Shown: positions 35,312-46,379 of the stretch, one piece after another
Layout of the letters: each line of letters begins with the position of its first letter
Position numbering within the stretch: position 1 is the first letter of the stretch
Assembly (NCBI GenBank): GCA_018907035.1
Contig: JACCIC010000287.1
Span: 310,001-374,000 of the forward strand
Length of the DNA stretch: 64,000 nucleotides
From: Sycobia sp. Sy_11
Lineage: Eukaryota > Arthropoda > Insecta > Hymenoptera > Epichrysomallidae
Reading direction: 5' to 3'
Made by a program: the position numbers and the translations under genes
The notes under the pieces: model-generated
The model's input: only the letters and a program-made list of their open reading frames with translations
What the model was told of the DNA's origin: nothing
The model's database searches: none

Positions 35312-35480
35312 ACAGAGCACAAGGTGCCCGCGCCAAATTTGTCTGAGGGAACGCGACGTGCAAGCCAACCTCCATGCAAATAACCTTAAGGCGCTCGCGC
35401 GTGCGCCGCTACGTCTTATGCTCGACTCTGTTTCCCACCCGTACACAATCGCTCACATCGGCACACGTGTCGGATACCCA
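35310..35480 (+). repeat. TA-linked GC-rich hairpin repeat, copy 3
   Basis: TGACAGAG, then arm 1 CACAAGGTGC (35318-35327), CCGCGCCAAATTTGTC, later GGCGCTCGCGCGTGCGCCGC, and arm 2 ACGTCTTATG (35411-35420). About seven of ten arm positions pair, making this the most decayed copy. The tail TTTCCCACCCGTACACAATC parallels the other copies. Confidence 0.65.
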
Positions 35481-36059
35481 CAAACAGCTGATAAGTGAAA
35501 TAATTTTTTGATTTGTTGAAGATAAATTAATTACATTTAATAAGGAGCGTGTATCCATTACACAACAATTTAATTTTAAGATATTGCTTCAGAATATTAA
35601 AGCCAGATACCTATTTATGTTATAATATAACTGCTTTTTTTTGTCTAGAAAAAACATATTTTAAATGCCTTTTATCGACAATTTTGTACCAATTAAACTA
35701 ATGTTGACATTTAGTTTAGTGCTAATATTATGAACCGAAATAATACCTAATTTCATTGAATAAAATGTTACTTATACATTTAATTTAAAATCGAAATTGT
35801 CAGTACATTGTGAATATATAATGTCAGAAAAATGAAAAATAATAATTTATTTTTCTATTTACAATCACACGCTACATTTGCAGCAATAAGCGAGCATTTC
35901 AAACTGTTACAAAGACATCTACAACTTACGTAAACGTATAAAGAAATCATTTGTTACAGATCATGATTAGTTAAATATATTCAATATTATAGATATTTCA
36001 TTATTAAATTATGCCATCATAATTATAAATATCATTATTGTTATGATATTTCATTATTA
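35481..36059. other. AT-rich gene-free stretch
   Basis: Nothing recognised. Confidence 0.5.
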
Positions 36060-36335
36060 TTATTGAAGACCTAGTTCTAATTCAATTAGGTAAGGGTGTT
36101 GGAGACAGTCAGATTGCACTTAACTAACATAAAATTTTTTTCAGATGAGTCTACGGGGGTAACTGTCAACAAGGACAGTCTCAATGTCATTATCATTTTT
36201 AATTTTAATTTTTATTTTTATTATTTTTGTGTATTGATCTATTATTGTTAATATAAATATATATTGATATTGTCACGTATTATTTTCGATTGATTGAATT
36301 GGACTGTAAGACCAATGAAAATATTTATTAATTTG
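36060..36335 (+). mobile_element. Penelope-like element tail (3' terminal repeat)
   Basis: AATTAGGTAAGGGTGTTGG, CAGATGAGTCTACGGGGGT, AACAAGGACAGTCT and GGACTGTAAGACCAAT match, in order, the 3' end of the element at 53.5-55.5 kb read on its sense strand. The element upstream of this tail is gone. The hammerhead-like core present in the other copy is missing here. It ends near 36335. Confidence 0.75.
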
Positions 36336-36429
36336 TAAGGTAAAGTGCCATGGGCATTGAAGTTCTACGTGTAAATAATAGTCAGCATTCTCATACCGTC
36401 CACCAAAGGTGCGACAAGACGGAATAAGT

Positions 36430-36990
36430 AGAGAAAATAGTCCGAAGCGACAGAGAGAGAGAGAGAGAGAGAGGGGAGAGTGGAGCGTAATAAAGAGAAG
36501 GAGTGATTCAGAAAATCGTGAGGCGCAGAAAAAACAAAGAAAAGCAAGGGAAGCGAGTGAGTTGGAGAAAAAGAAAGAGTGAAAGGGAGAAGAGACACCA
36601 AATAAAAAAGAAGGTAAACTGAGAAAGCCGCGAGTAAAGGAGGTGAAGCGAAGATAGAAGCGGAGAAGAAGACCAGCAAGTGCTAGAAGAGACGAGCAAA
36701 AGCAAGGACGGAAAGAAGAAAGCAGACGGACAATCCGAGGAACGACGACGCCGTCTCGGATGTCGGAAAACTGGCACACCACTAACTCCTCCGCCATTCC
36801 AGCAGTACACACGGATATCATCGATGAGCGGCCATCAACGAAGAGAGAGAGATAGGTGCGCGTCGCGGGGCATAGAGTGCGGGCTCGTTTCCGCGGTTTC
36901 TCGAGCGAGTGCGATGGGCGGATGGCGACGGTTGTCGGCTAGTGTAGCGCGCAAGATTTATGTGTATACCTCATTAAATATTTGCGATAT
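36430..36990 (+). other. purine-rich, then CpG-rich island
   Basis: From about 36430 to 36740 the plus strand is almost all A and G, starting with (GA)n, then it turns CpG-rich to 36990. A plus frame of 106 codons (36680-37000) is rich in K, R, E and S but resembles no family I know. It could be a 5' UTR or exon start of a host gene, or simple-sequence expansion. Confidence 0.35.
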
Positions 36991-37854
36991 TAGTATTTAG
37001 AAGGATAAACGTTTTCATCTATTTAAATGTAAATGTAAGTTCGCCCAAGCAAAAATAAATTGTTAAATAAGTTTTTTTAGTAATGATCTAATTTCAGTAC
37101 TTCCACGTTATTGTAAATAAATTTTGAATACCGAATGGAAGATACTAATTCGTGGTTAATTCCTGCAGCTCTTTAATTTAATAACGAGTAGCGAGTTTTG
37201 CCAGAAAAAAATTATCTGTCTTCGAAAGGGTTAGTAGAAAGTAGTTAATCTGGATAATCAAAAAAGGGTGAAATCTTGTACTGTATTGTTATTATGTGCA
37301 GATTATCAAATATTCCATGATAAAGAATTATCATAGAATATTAACTAATAAAGATAGTTTATTGATAAGAAAGAACTAATAACTATATATAATTCTAACT
37401 AATAAAGAATAATACTCGTGATGTAACTTTCTTTTAATAAAGAACGAACAAACTCATAGAAACTGTAAAATTAGACAAATTTGACTTAAAGAGTAAAGTT
37501 CAAAATTGATAAATTTGTATCAGTTTTCTTCTTTTTTTACTTATGAAATAGAGGGTAAAGGGAGCGAAAATTAATTGCTTCCTCAATATATGCATATAAG
37601 ATTTCATTAAATAAAATGCAACTTGTGTATATAAAATTTAAACTAATTTCTTTTCTATCTTATCTCGATTTTTTTTTGTTTAAATTTTTTTGTTTAAATA
37701 TTAATCTAAAGCAGGTGAGCAGACAAGAGAATAACAGAAAACCTATATTGAGTGTAGGCCGGGCGTTGAATAAACGCAAATAGATTTTTTTTTATTTTAA
37801 ATTATTATTAAATTGTTATTAAATAGATTTAAATTTTAATATAATCCCCTGCAT

Positions 37855-37919
<65 letters not shown>

Positions 37920-38715
37920 CAAAAACTACATGCGTGAAGAAGTTTTTTTTTACTCATTCAAACCCCTTTAAATCAAAATTTCAAAATTTTGCAGAGAGAT
38001 ATTTTTGTTTTTATTTATTGTAATGGGGTAACTATGGCGTCTCAGGGATATGCTCACAAGAATATTATTATTACGTTTGCCTGAAAGTTCCCTTTGGTAG
38101 TTGGGTGGAGGATCTCTCAATGAGTTAGGTTAATATTGATTTCACCCTTTTCGATCGTGGGATCTTCCCTGGTGGCTGCACAAACGTAACGTATACCTTG
38201 GTTCTTTCGGTTCTAACAAATACATTTTATTTTATATGAATGATATAATTTATTTTTATTTATTTATACATAATAAAAAACAAAAAAATTTTGGGAGATA
38301 GGGTCCGATGCTAAATATAGTGGCAATAGGAAATTTTAGACTAAATTACTTCATATTATTTTATAATAAATAACTAAATTGATTGATCATTATCAATTCT
38401 AATAGTTATTATTGCTAACCTAGCTATTTTTATTCGAATTTCCTAAATTCCAGAAAGCTAAATTACAACTATATCTTCACTGAAACGTTGAAACTGCTCA
38501 AGATCATTTGGTTAATATAAAAAAGTAGATTTACACGATTAGATATCTCTTTGCTGTCTCTCTCCCTCTCTTTTTCCTTTTCCCTCGTTTTTTCTTTATC
38601 TCCGAACTTTGTATTCATACATACAAATTACAGAATAACACGTACTATATAACAGTCTTACAATATCAAAAATAAGATTTTATTAAATTCTACTCATCCG
38701 TCAAAAGTACAATAT
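36991..38715. other. AT-rich gene-free stretch with a long (TA)n
   Basis: It contains (TA)n at 37857-37911 and a (CT)-rich patch near 38560. No coding frame or transposon motif was recognised. Confidence 0.5.
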
Positions 38716-38965
38716 AATAACTACAATTGAATTGTACTTATGTCGACTGCCCATATACAAATTAATAAATATTTTTTTATTGGTCTTACAGTCCAATCAA
38801 TTCAATCTAAAAATAGAATAAAAATAAAAAAAAAATAAAAAAAAAAATAAATAAATAAAATTAAAATTAAAAATAAAATTTAAATTCGAAATTAAATTAA
38901 AATTATAATGACAGTCAGACTGTCCTTGTTTACATTCACCCCCGTAGACTAATCTGAAAATAAAA
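38716..38965 (+). repeat. Penelope-like 5' terminal repeat
   Basis: GTCGACTGCCCATATACAAA, GGTCTTACAGTCCAATCAAT, an A-rich spacer, GACAGTCAGACTGTCCTTGT and CCCCCGTAGACTAATCTG match 53507-53765 almost exactly. They are the reverse complement of the tail at 36060 and of 55285-55540. It lies directly before the element's reading frame at 39015, as a PLE terminal repeat should. Confidence 0.8.
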
Positions 38966-39014
38966 ATGGTAGTACTATTAAAGATTATTTATTTATAATA
39001 AATATGGTAGTACT

Positions 39015-40396
39015 ATGAAAGATTATTGTTCAAAATGGATTAAAATGAATTTAAAAGTTGTAATTCTTAAAGAAAAATTTACATTCGCTATTAGATGCAA
39101 GAAATCAAATATATTTCCGGTACACATTAATAATAGATTTCATGATGAATATTTTTTGCAGGTTTATAGTAATAATGTTTGTTATGATCTAAAGAAGAAT
39201 ATTTTCATTTTCAAAAATAAATTACTTAATTTAGAAATTAGAGATTTACATATTCAGATTCATTCCTTAAATAGATATTTATTAAAGATTAAATATTATT
39301 TATATCAAAATATAGAAAGAAATGAATTACATGAATTTTTTCTTGGTCAAAACAAACATTTTATTAAGACAAAATATATTAATAGACAAACATTAAAAAG
39401 GAAATTTGAATGTTTAAGAAATAAAAAACAATTTCAAAGCTATCCGATGAACAATGCAAACAATAAAAATTGGTTTAGGAATCTAACTGACAAGGAGATA
39501 CCAAATGAAGTAATAAACATCATGTCTAAAGGTGCCAAATATGGAATATTATATTGTAAAAATAATCTCCCGATCAAAGAAATCATCGCGGAGGTTGAAA
39601 GTAATCTTTTTGGTTTAAATGATGAAGTGAAAAAGGAATGTAGGGCATCTTTAGTTAATATCATTAGTAATTTTAAAAGAGAAAATAAATTTGATAATTT
39701 TTTAAATAGTAATTTTATACACGATTTAATTACCGCGAAGAATTTTTTGAGAAATAACCCTAATATAATCTTCCAAAAGGCCGACAAAGGTAATGTAACT
39801 GTAGCTTCCAATAAAATTGATTACATAAATTGTATAAATAATATTTTAAATGATGATAGTACTTATTTGAAGATTGGTAATCCACATATGATTAAGCTAC
39901 AAAATAATTTGAAAGAGTTATTAAATAATTGGAAAAGAAATGAATATATAAATGATACTACATATAAGTATTTAAAATGTGAAAATGGAACTGTAGCAAA
40001 ATGTTATGGGCTTCCCAAGATTCATAAAGAAAATCTGAAATTTAGAATAATAATATCTTCCATAGGTTTCCCAACTTATAATATTGCTAGATTTTTGTCT
40101 AATATATTGGTTAAGATAGTTGGAAGAACTATTTCTTACATTAAGGATAGTTGGTGTTTTTACAATGAATGAAAGATATTGTTATTCCGAAAAGCTACAA
40201 GATGATTTCATGGGATGTAGTATCTTTGTTTACAAATCTACCTTTAGAGTTGTTAAATGATATTGTACAGGAAAAGTGGAATGAAATTAATTTGCATACA
40301 AAACTAACAATAAATGAATTTATTAAAACAATTAATTTGGTTTTTAATAACACAATTTTTTCATTTGATAATAAATTTTATGAACAAAAATACAAG
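39015..40396 (+). pseudogene. Penelope-like reverse transcriptase, 5' part, truncated
   Basis: A 385-codon frame (39015-40172) covers the PLE N-terminal domain and the first RT motifs: FQKADKGNVTVASN, then CYGLPKIHKENLKFRIIISS and GFPTYNIARFLSNIL. A one-base deletion near 40168, relative to the copy at 53978-55231, shifts into a second frame that gives MISWDVVSLFTNLPLELL and YEQKYK. There the element stops at the edge of a mariner fragment, so the catalytic YVDD region and the GIY-YIG nuclease are absent. It complements the other copy, which lacks this N-terminal part. Confidence 0.85.
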
Positions 40397-40680
40397 TAAC
40401 TTCCCAGCGTTTATTAAAAGATGGCGTCACTAGTAGATCCACGACAGAAATTTCAGACCTCATGTATTATAATTGTAGGTTGTGTATTTATCAACAACTT
40501 TGCAGTATTATATTTGCGTATGTCTGTTCATGTCGTTTATTTTATCGAAAAAATCAAAAGATCGCAACTTATATTTTATCGGATATCGAGGAAAAGTAAT
40601 TAACTTACACTACAAATATCAGGCTAGCTTATTTGAATGGTCATATCCAATTTTGAGAATAGTATCCTGAAGAAAGTATA
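40394..40680 (+). mobile_element. mariner A2, 5' end fragment
   Basis: ACAAGTAACTTCCCAGCG and AAAAGATGGCGTCAC match the 5' end of mariner A1 and A4. The first eight or so terminal bases are missing at the junction with the PLE. Only the untranslated leader and a first few codons remain. Confidence 0.7.
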
Positions 40681-40689
40681 ATTTTAGTC

Positions 40690-40950
40690 AATATTAAAAT
40701 ACGATGTCCGTATTCTCGGAACAATTTCTGCGAGGAGTTTCGTATTCTGACGGCAGAAACCCATTTTCAGATATCTACCGGAGACTTCCACAGCAAGTTT
40801 CGCGTCCGAACGGTAGAATGCAATATCCTGACATCTCGTGACGAATTCTACAAAAACTTTTGGATTAAGACAGTAGAATACATGTCCGGGTGTCTATCAC
40901 AGACTTCACGGGGATTTTCGAGTTCTAATAGCAAACTACAAATTCCCTGA
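40690..40950 (+). repeat. degenerate 60-bp tandem repeat with open reading
   Basis: Four units begin near 40738, 40798, 40858 and 40918. Each has a TTTCG- or TTTTGG-like start followed by a GCAGAA/GTAGAA/GCAAAC box about 15 bases later. The period is 60, or 20 codons. One plus frame stays open from about 40680 to the TGA at 40948, reading FRILTAETHFQISTGDFHSK for the first unit and FRVRTVECNILTSRDEFYKN for the second. There is no ATG. It is an exon of repeats or a minisatellite. Confidence 0.6.
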
Positions 40951-41297
40951 GAAACCGTCTCAACATCTTGAACATTGTATTTTATCTATTGTCTAATGTT
41001 TACTGCCCGAATATGAAACTCCCCGGATAATTTCTACGTAAGATGTATATAAATCTATACTAGCATCTTTCATTTCGGTTTCGCTTGAGATAATAACGTA
41101 ATCGATTTATTAAACAGCTTAATAATATCTATATAAAAAATACTCTGTGTATAGATATATATTCCTATAGATAATTATTAGCTATCGTTGTTTCCCTATA
41201 AATAGGTGCTATTTCGTAAACTATTTTTTTTGCTTCAATTTCAGTTGACACCAGTAATTAAGTATATGCTTTACTTAATTTAAAATTCAAAAATATA

Positions 41298-41348
<51 letters not shown>

Positions 41349-41351
<3 letters not shown>

Positions 41352-41882
41352 GGGGGCGAATTTATTTTCCGACCTTCACGTTTAAATGGCGATATAAGTA
41401 GTACGAAGTCAGATGTATCGGATCTAGTACTTATTTTTTACTTTGCGTATTTACCAATAAAATTCAGTTAACAGGCATCATCATTTGTGTAAACATTATA
41501 ATTTTTGATCCGCGAAAAATGAATCGTGTTAAAAACATGTTTTTTTGACATGTCTTTTTGCACTATTTTGATTGTTAAAAAAAGTGTAGCAGAAACTTCT
41601 GGATTACTTCAAGAATGTTATGACGAACAAGCTTCATCGCTTACAACATGTGAAGAGTGGTTTCAGCGGTTTAGAAGTGGAGACACTAATGTTAATGACA
41701 AAAAACATGAAGATAATGAATTGCAAGAATTATTGGACGAAAACTCAGCTCAAACCCAGAAATAACTCGTTAATAAATTAAGAGTCAGCGAAAGAGCAGT
41801 TAGTAAACATATATGTGCGATAGGAAAGATTCATAAAGAAGGAAAATGGACGCCACACGATTTGACCGAGTGCCATTATGTC
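41349..41882 (+). mobile_element. mariner B3, 5' half
   Basis: It starts AGGGGGCGAATTTATTTTCC after a (TA)n tract. The plus strand encodes the N-terminal domain (SVAETSGLLQECYDEQ; EEWFQRFRSGDTNVND; ELLDENSAQTQK, then a stop) and the linker with SERAVSKHICAIGK. It joins a reversed mariner A fragment at about 41880, so no 3' half exists. Confidence 0.8.
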
Positions 41883-41883
41883 T

Positions 41884-42550
41884 GGTTTCATATTCGAACC
41901 ATTTTTCCTATAATTCTCGCTTCGAACGAATCAAGTGGGTTCGATACAATGGTCCTTTGATGGGCTGTCTGCTTGAAAGCAGTTCGTAGTATACGACACC
42001 ATTTTGATTTCACGATATGCAATTTCTGACCCTATGTAAGTAAATATTTTGTTTCCGTATCGATTGAGCGGGTTTGCCAGACGTTGTATACGATTTTCTG
42101 CATGTAGAGTTATCAAAATAAATTCATTTTTCATTACCACTAACAATACAATGCAAAAATGATTTATTTTTATACCGCTGTAGCACTATTTCGGATATGC
42201 AAAGTCGCGGTTCGATGTTTCTCAACTTCATTTCGTACGGGATCCAGTTTCCAACGATTAGAATGAATTCCAATACTTTTAGGTACGAGAAAATGGCTTA
42301 TTTCACGATGGCCAATGATACAGAATGTTCTTCTTGAAACTGCTACGGATCCTTATTCAACAAAGCGCCTAATTCCTCGTTTTCAAAACACTTCCGCGTT
42401 CCGGAGTGAATCTTATCTTTAATTGCAAAATCACCACTTTTCAACGGTCACTTTTGAAACTACCACAAAAACTTGAAGTATTTCATCTTAAAATCTTTTT
42501 TTAATGTCATTATGATGATTGAAGAGGCATTCCTATCACTTTAACTGGAC
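41884..42550 (-). mobile_element. mariner A3, 5' half fragment
   Basis: The minus strand matches the N-terminal and middle part of mariner A1/A4. The block beginning GGGTTCGATACAATGGTCCT is shared with them, and the N-terminal code for FEDEELDALL-like residues is recognisable near 42370. It is in opposite orientation to B3, and both are truncated at the shared junction. Confidence 0.7.
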
Positions 42551-44516
42551 CAGCACATGTATATATTTCGGCTATAGAGAGCGGACTTGATCTTAAAATA
42601 TCAAAAACATTTTTATAAAACGAATTTATAGTAAATACTAAATTACAATATATTAAAAACTAAATATACTAAATACCGAATTCGTGATAAAATATATTTG
42701 TCGAAGGTACATGAGTATATTTGCAAGTTACAGTTAAATCTTATCAGGTACAATTGAGTCTTCTGATTATATTTGATTTTACTTTAACATGGCAAGAGCA
42801 AATTGTATCGAATTGTATATGTGCTTATTCCTCTACTACTTTAGAAAAAGTTCCACATTCCAGAATTTAATTACTTTATCACCACATTTCTTATTATTTC
42901 CTAGCCATTGTCTATTATATACAATTACACGGCAGTTCTTACAAGTCTTTCGTGTATACCTTATCTTAGGATCCTGCGTTTTTATAATATAGAAATAAGG
43001 TACATTTGTGGACTAAAAAAATCTTAGTATATTTCTCCCTATCGTAGTGAAGTCGAATGTCTGCAAGTCTTTTTTATAACGATCATAGGTTGGACACAAA
43101 AATGCATCGTTCCACTGAAGCTGCACAATCAACGACCAGAGACTTGTACAACATTGACTTTGCCGGTTGTGAAAGAATATTGGCCATTACCCTTGACAGA
43201 GAAGACTAGAACGACTACTTAAAGCTCACAAAAATGAAGCATGCAATATTTGCAAGGAACCATGCAAATATGTTCATTATGAAGTCTGTACATTTTATGA
43301 ATCAGACCTTACTCGAATTGTTTTTAGAGCTATTACTGTCATCTGTCAAGGGGCAGCGAAGATATAATTAATATGACCCACAACACCAACGATAGACAGG
43401 CAGTTTTCCAGAGTCTTTTTCTCTATATCCATTAACTGCTGCGCCGAGCGCCACTTTTGGGCTGTGAGAGGAGACAATAGTTCGCTAAGGAGGACATACT
43501 GCGCCCGACCAGAGACAGGATCGAATTTTACTGATCGTCTGTTTTCACATAGCTAGTTAAGGATAAATTTGTCTACTTTATACAGGAAGACTCGAGAACA
43601 ACGCCTTAATTTTGTGTAGTGCTGCTATCTAAGAATGTTGGTATGTGTCCCTTTAGGGTGTTCATTAAGTGAAGCCTCTTTGGGTGGCATTTTTGCTATA
43701 ATTTCTCATACTATTAAATACATTATTTTTAATGTAGAAATAATTTAATTATATTTTATTTTTGAAAACATGATCTTTATTAATAGATATTTTCATTTAA
43801 ATACGTTAAAAATATGATATAAATATTTTTTAATATAAATATCTATTTATAAAGTTTAAGCAAGCATATAAGTTCTTTGAATTAAACTAAAATCTGATTA
43901 ATATAAAAAATATATGTCAATATGTGTCTACTTATTAACTATTTTTTTGAAACTATATGTTTTTACATATATATTAAATTATTGTATTGTTGACCATGAT
44001 TATCAAATGCGTACAATCCATCGCTTTGTTGTACACAAAAGATACACATTGTGAAAAGTGAAGCCCTTGCATATTTTGAGTGTACATGATAAATAGTTTT
44101 ACAGAAATATATATTGACCATGGCACTTATGCTTGCATTATACGCTAAAGTAGAACTGGCACATAGTATACATTCTCTTTTAGTGTTTCTTTTTAGTGAA
44201 CACACGCGCACACACACGCGTGCGCGCGCATATATACACACATTTAGAGACATTCTAACTTCTTAGCTCGCTCTTCGAAATGCATGCTTGACCCACTATT
44301 TTTATGGGATTATGATCATTTCTTGTAATTGGTCAAATTCTTCTCACACTTATCTTAATTCAGCCTGGTTACATCAAGGATTATAATCAAGATATTAGTT
44401 TTACTTGTGAAATAAAATTATACTATACTACAAAATAATTACTGCACGTAATAAAGATAATAAATTATATGAACTTATTATTATTGCAGTCATGAAGAGC
44501 ACTTCAAAATAATAGT

Positions 44517-44554
<38 letters not shown>
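42551..44554. other. AT-rich stretch with an unresolved coding-like patch
   Basis: Between about 43090 and 43600 both strands are unusually open. Plus: RSTEAAQSTTRDLYNIDF, then a stop, then KMKHAIFARNHANMFIMKS. Minus: RSVKFDPVSGRAQYVLLSEL and SPLTAQKWRSAQQLMDIEKK. No family is recognised on either strand. A (CA)n/(CG)n patch lies near 44200 and a (TA)n-(TG)n tract at 44518-44556. Confidence 0.35.
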
Positions 44555-44560
<6 letters not shown>

Positions 44561-44868
44561 AAATGGAAAACGGGCGCAAGGTAGCAATAAGGAAAAAACA
44601 CTATATAACTATATATAAAAACTATATTTATTTGCTCGTCCCGAAATCACGCCGATCCTCACTTGTTCGCGTCTAGTCCAATTCTGCCTCTACCTCTCAC
44701 CGAGGCTTACTCATTAGTTTGGGACGTATACCTTCCGCCCCTCTCATTCTAGAACACTCGCATCCACCCAACCCGTGGTTTTCCCCAACATTAGCGATGC
44801 TGGTTCCAACCTGCTCACTCTCTCCCACTTGCTCTATCCTTAATCGCAGCTATACCTACGCACCCACA
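44555..44868 (-). repeat. gypsy 3' LTR (314 bp)
   Basis: It begins TGTGGGAAATGG and ends CGCACCCACA on the plus strand. It follows a (TG)n run whose last units merge with the LTR's own TGTG. Confidence 0.9.
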
Positions 44869-45630
44869 TTCGGCCTTTCCTGACACACTGGCTGCCCTCA
44901 GCCACATTCATTCTCTCAGTTTTATTATTATAACAATGAAATTTACTTCCATATATACAGAGTGGTATGCCGCTCAACATTAATCCAATACATAGAAAAA
45001 TATACATACATGGCCGAAAGTCAATTATATTTTACAATAGTAATAATCACCATTACAAAATCATAGGCTTATCTAAAGCATATTAGCAACACACTTATTT
45101 TACACATGCGCTCTACACTTCATGTGTCTATACCAAAAAACCCAAACACTATATGCACACAATCCACAACTAACACTTGCACGCTTAATCAGTCACGATG
45201 GAGTCTTCTTCGCTTTCCAAATCTTCCTCGAGGTCATCTTGAAATCCTCTCCAGGGCTTCATGAATTCCGCGACAGTGGTTGTCTCATTTGGTCCGTCGC
45301 AATTTCCTTCCTTCTTAACCGCTTAACGGCCGTGGAGATCGCATCGCGTAATACGGTACGCACCAAGGAACTTGATGGTCAGTTTTAATCCCGGGCCTTG
45401 CTGCGTTCGCTTGATTGCTACCAGATCGCCGACTCGGCATTTGGTTGCAGGCTTGCGTCGTCGGTTGTAACCTCGCCTGTTCTCTTCTTGGATCTTATGT
45501 ATTTGCTCTCTAGCGACACTACGTGCCTTCTCCCGATCTGCTTAAAAGAACTCCGCAACTTCTCCGTCGATCAAGCAAATGCAAATCCTCTGGAGTTCTC
45601 AGTTTTGTGCCAACCATCAATTGAAAAGAG

Positions 45631-46360
45631 CTAGTACCGATGAAATGTGCCATTAATCGCACGTTGCACGCGACTAACGTACTTGTACCACTTCATTGGC
45701 TCCTCTATTCCCAACTTTGTCATATCGCTGGCTACGACGGAATTCAGTCTTTTGAACTGAGCATTTCCTCTGGGTACTTCCGCTGTTGTGGTAAGGTGTT
45801 CAATTTCCTCTGCCTGACAATACTCGTTGAACTCATGCGAGGTGAATGCAGTTCCTCGATTCGTTATGATACGCTGTGGATTCCCGAAATGCTGCTGTAA
45901 CATTTTCATTTTATCTAGCACTTCCGCAGTACCCGTAGACTTAGTGGGAAAAATCCACGCGTACTTAGTAAAAGCTACTATTACTAGAAGATGTTTATAC
46001 GCCTTCCTTCTCGACGGTAGAGGTCCTATATGGTTCAGGTGCAGAGTATGCAATGATGCGTCGCCTTTCGGGATCGGATCCAATAATCCCTCTGCCCTTC
46101 CCGCTTTACGTGCTCCTAAAATGCACTGGAGACAATTCCTTATGAACTTGTCGCCTTGACTCTCCGTACCAGAAATAAAGTATTCTCGCCGAAGAACTTC
46201 CATGGTCTTTTTTACGCCAAAACTCCTTTAATTATTTCGTGCTGCAACCCCTTTGGCACCACGAGCTTCGTGTCTTCCTCCTCTCCCTTATATACAAGCT
46301 GGTGCCTGAGCGCATAGTCCTTATAATTGTGGCCGCCTTGCAGTAGAGCCTTGATAGCCC
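45631..46360 (-). pseudogene. gypsy integrase remnant with altered catalytic triad
   Basis: The upstream part near 46300 (GHNYKDYALRHQLVYKG) runs into a stop and loses the His pair of the zinc-binding domain; the Cys pair CLQC remains. In the core the three acidic positions read Asn, Asn and Lys: LHLNHIGPLP, IITNRGTAFTS and NAQFKRLNSVV, where the family has D, D and E. Each change needs one G-to-A step on the coding strand (AAC, AAT, AAA codons). The frame is otherwise open for 190 codons. It is catalytically dead by family knowledge. Confidence 0.8.
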
Positions 46361-46379
46361 CGATTATTTCGTCCATTTC

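Noticed and set aside
35249..35446. Open frames made of Ile-Tyr repeats here and at 19369-19599, 19762-20037, 51222-51428 and 55877-56185
   Set aside because: They are read-through of (TA)n tracts into flanking sequence.
36273..36821. 182-codon minus frame rich in Ser, Leu and Phe with membrane-like segments
   Set aside because: It is the complement of a purine-rich block; the apparent hydrophobic composition follows from polypyrimidine sequence.
40394..40680. Short plus frames of 60-62 codons taken as a small gene
   Set aside because: The sequence aligns with the untranslated 5' end of mariner A1/A4.
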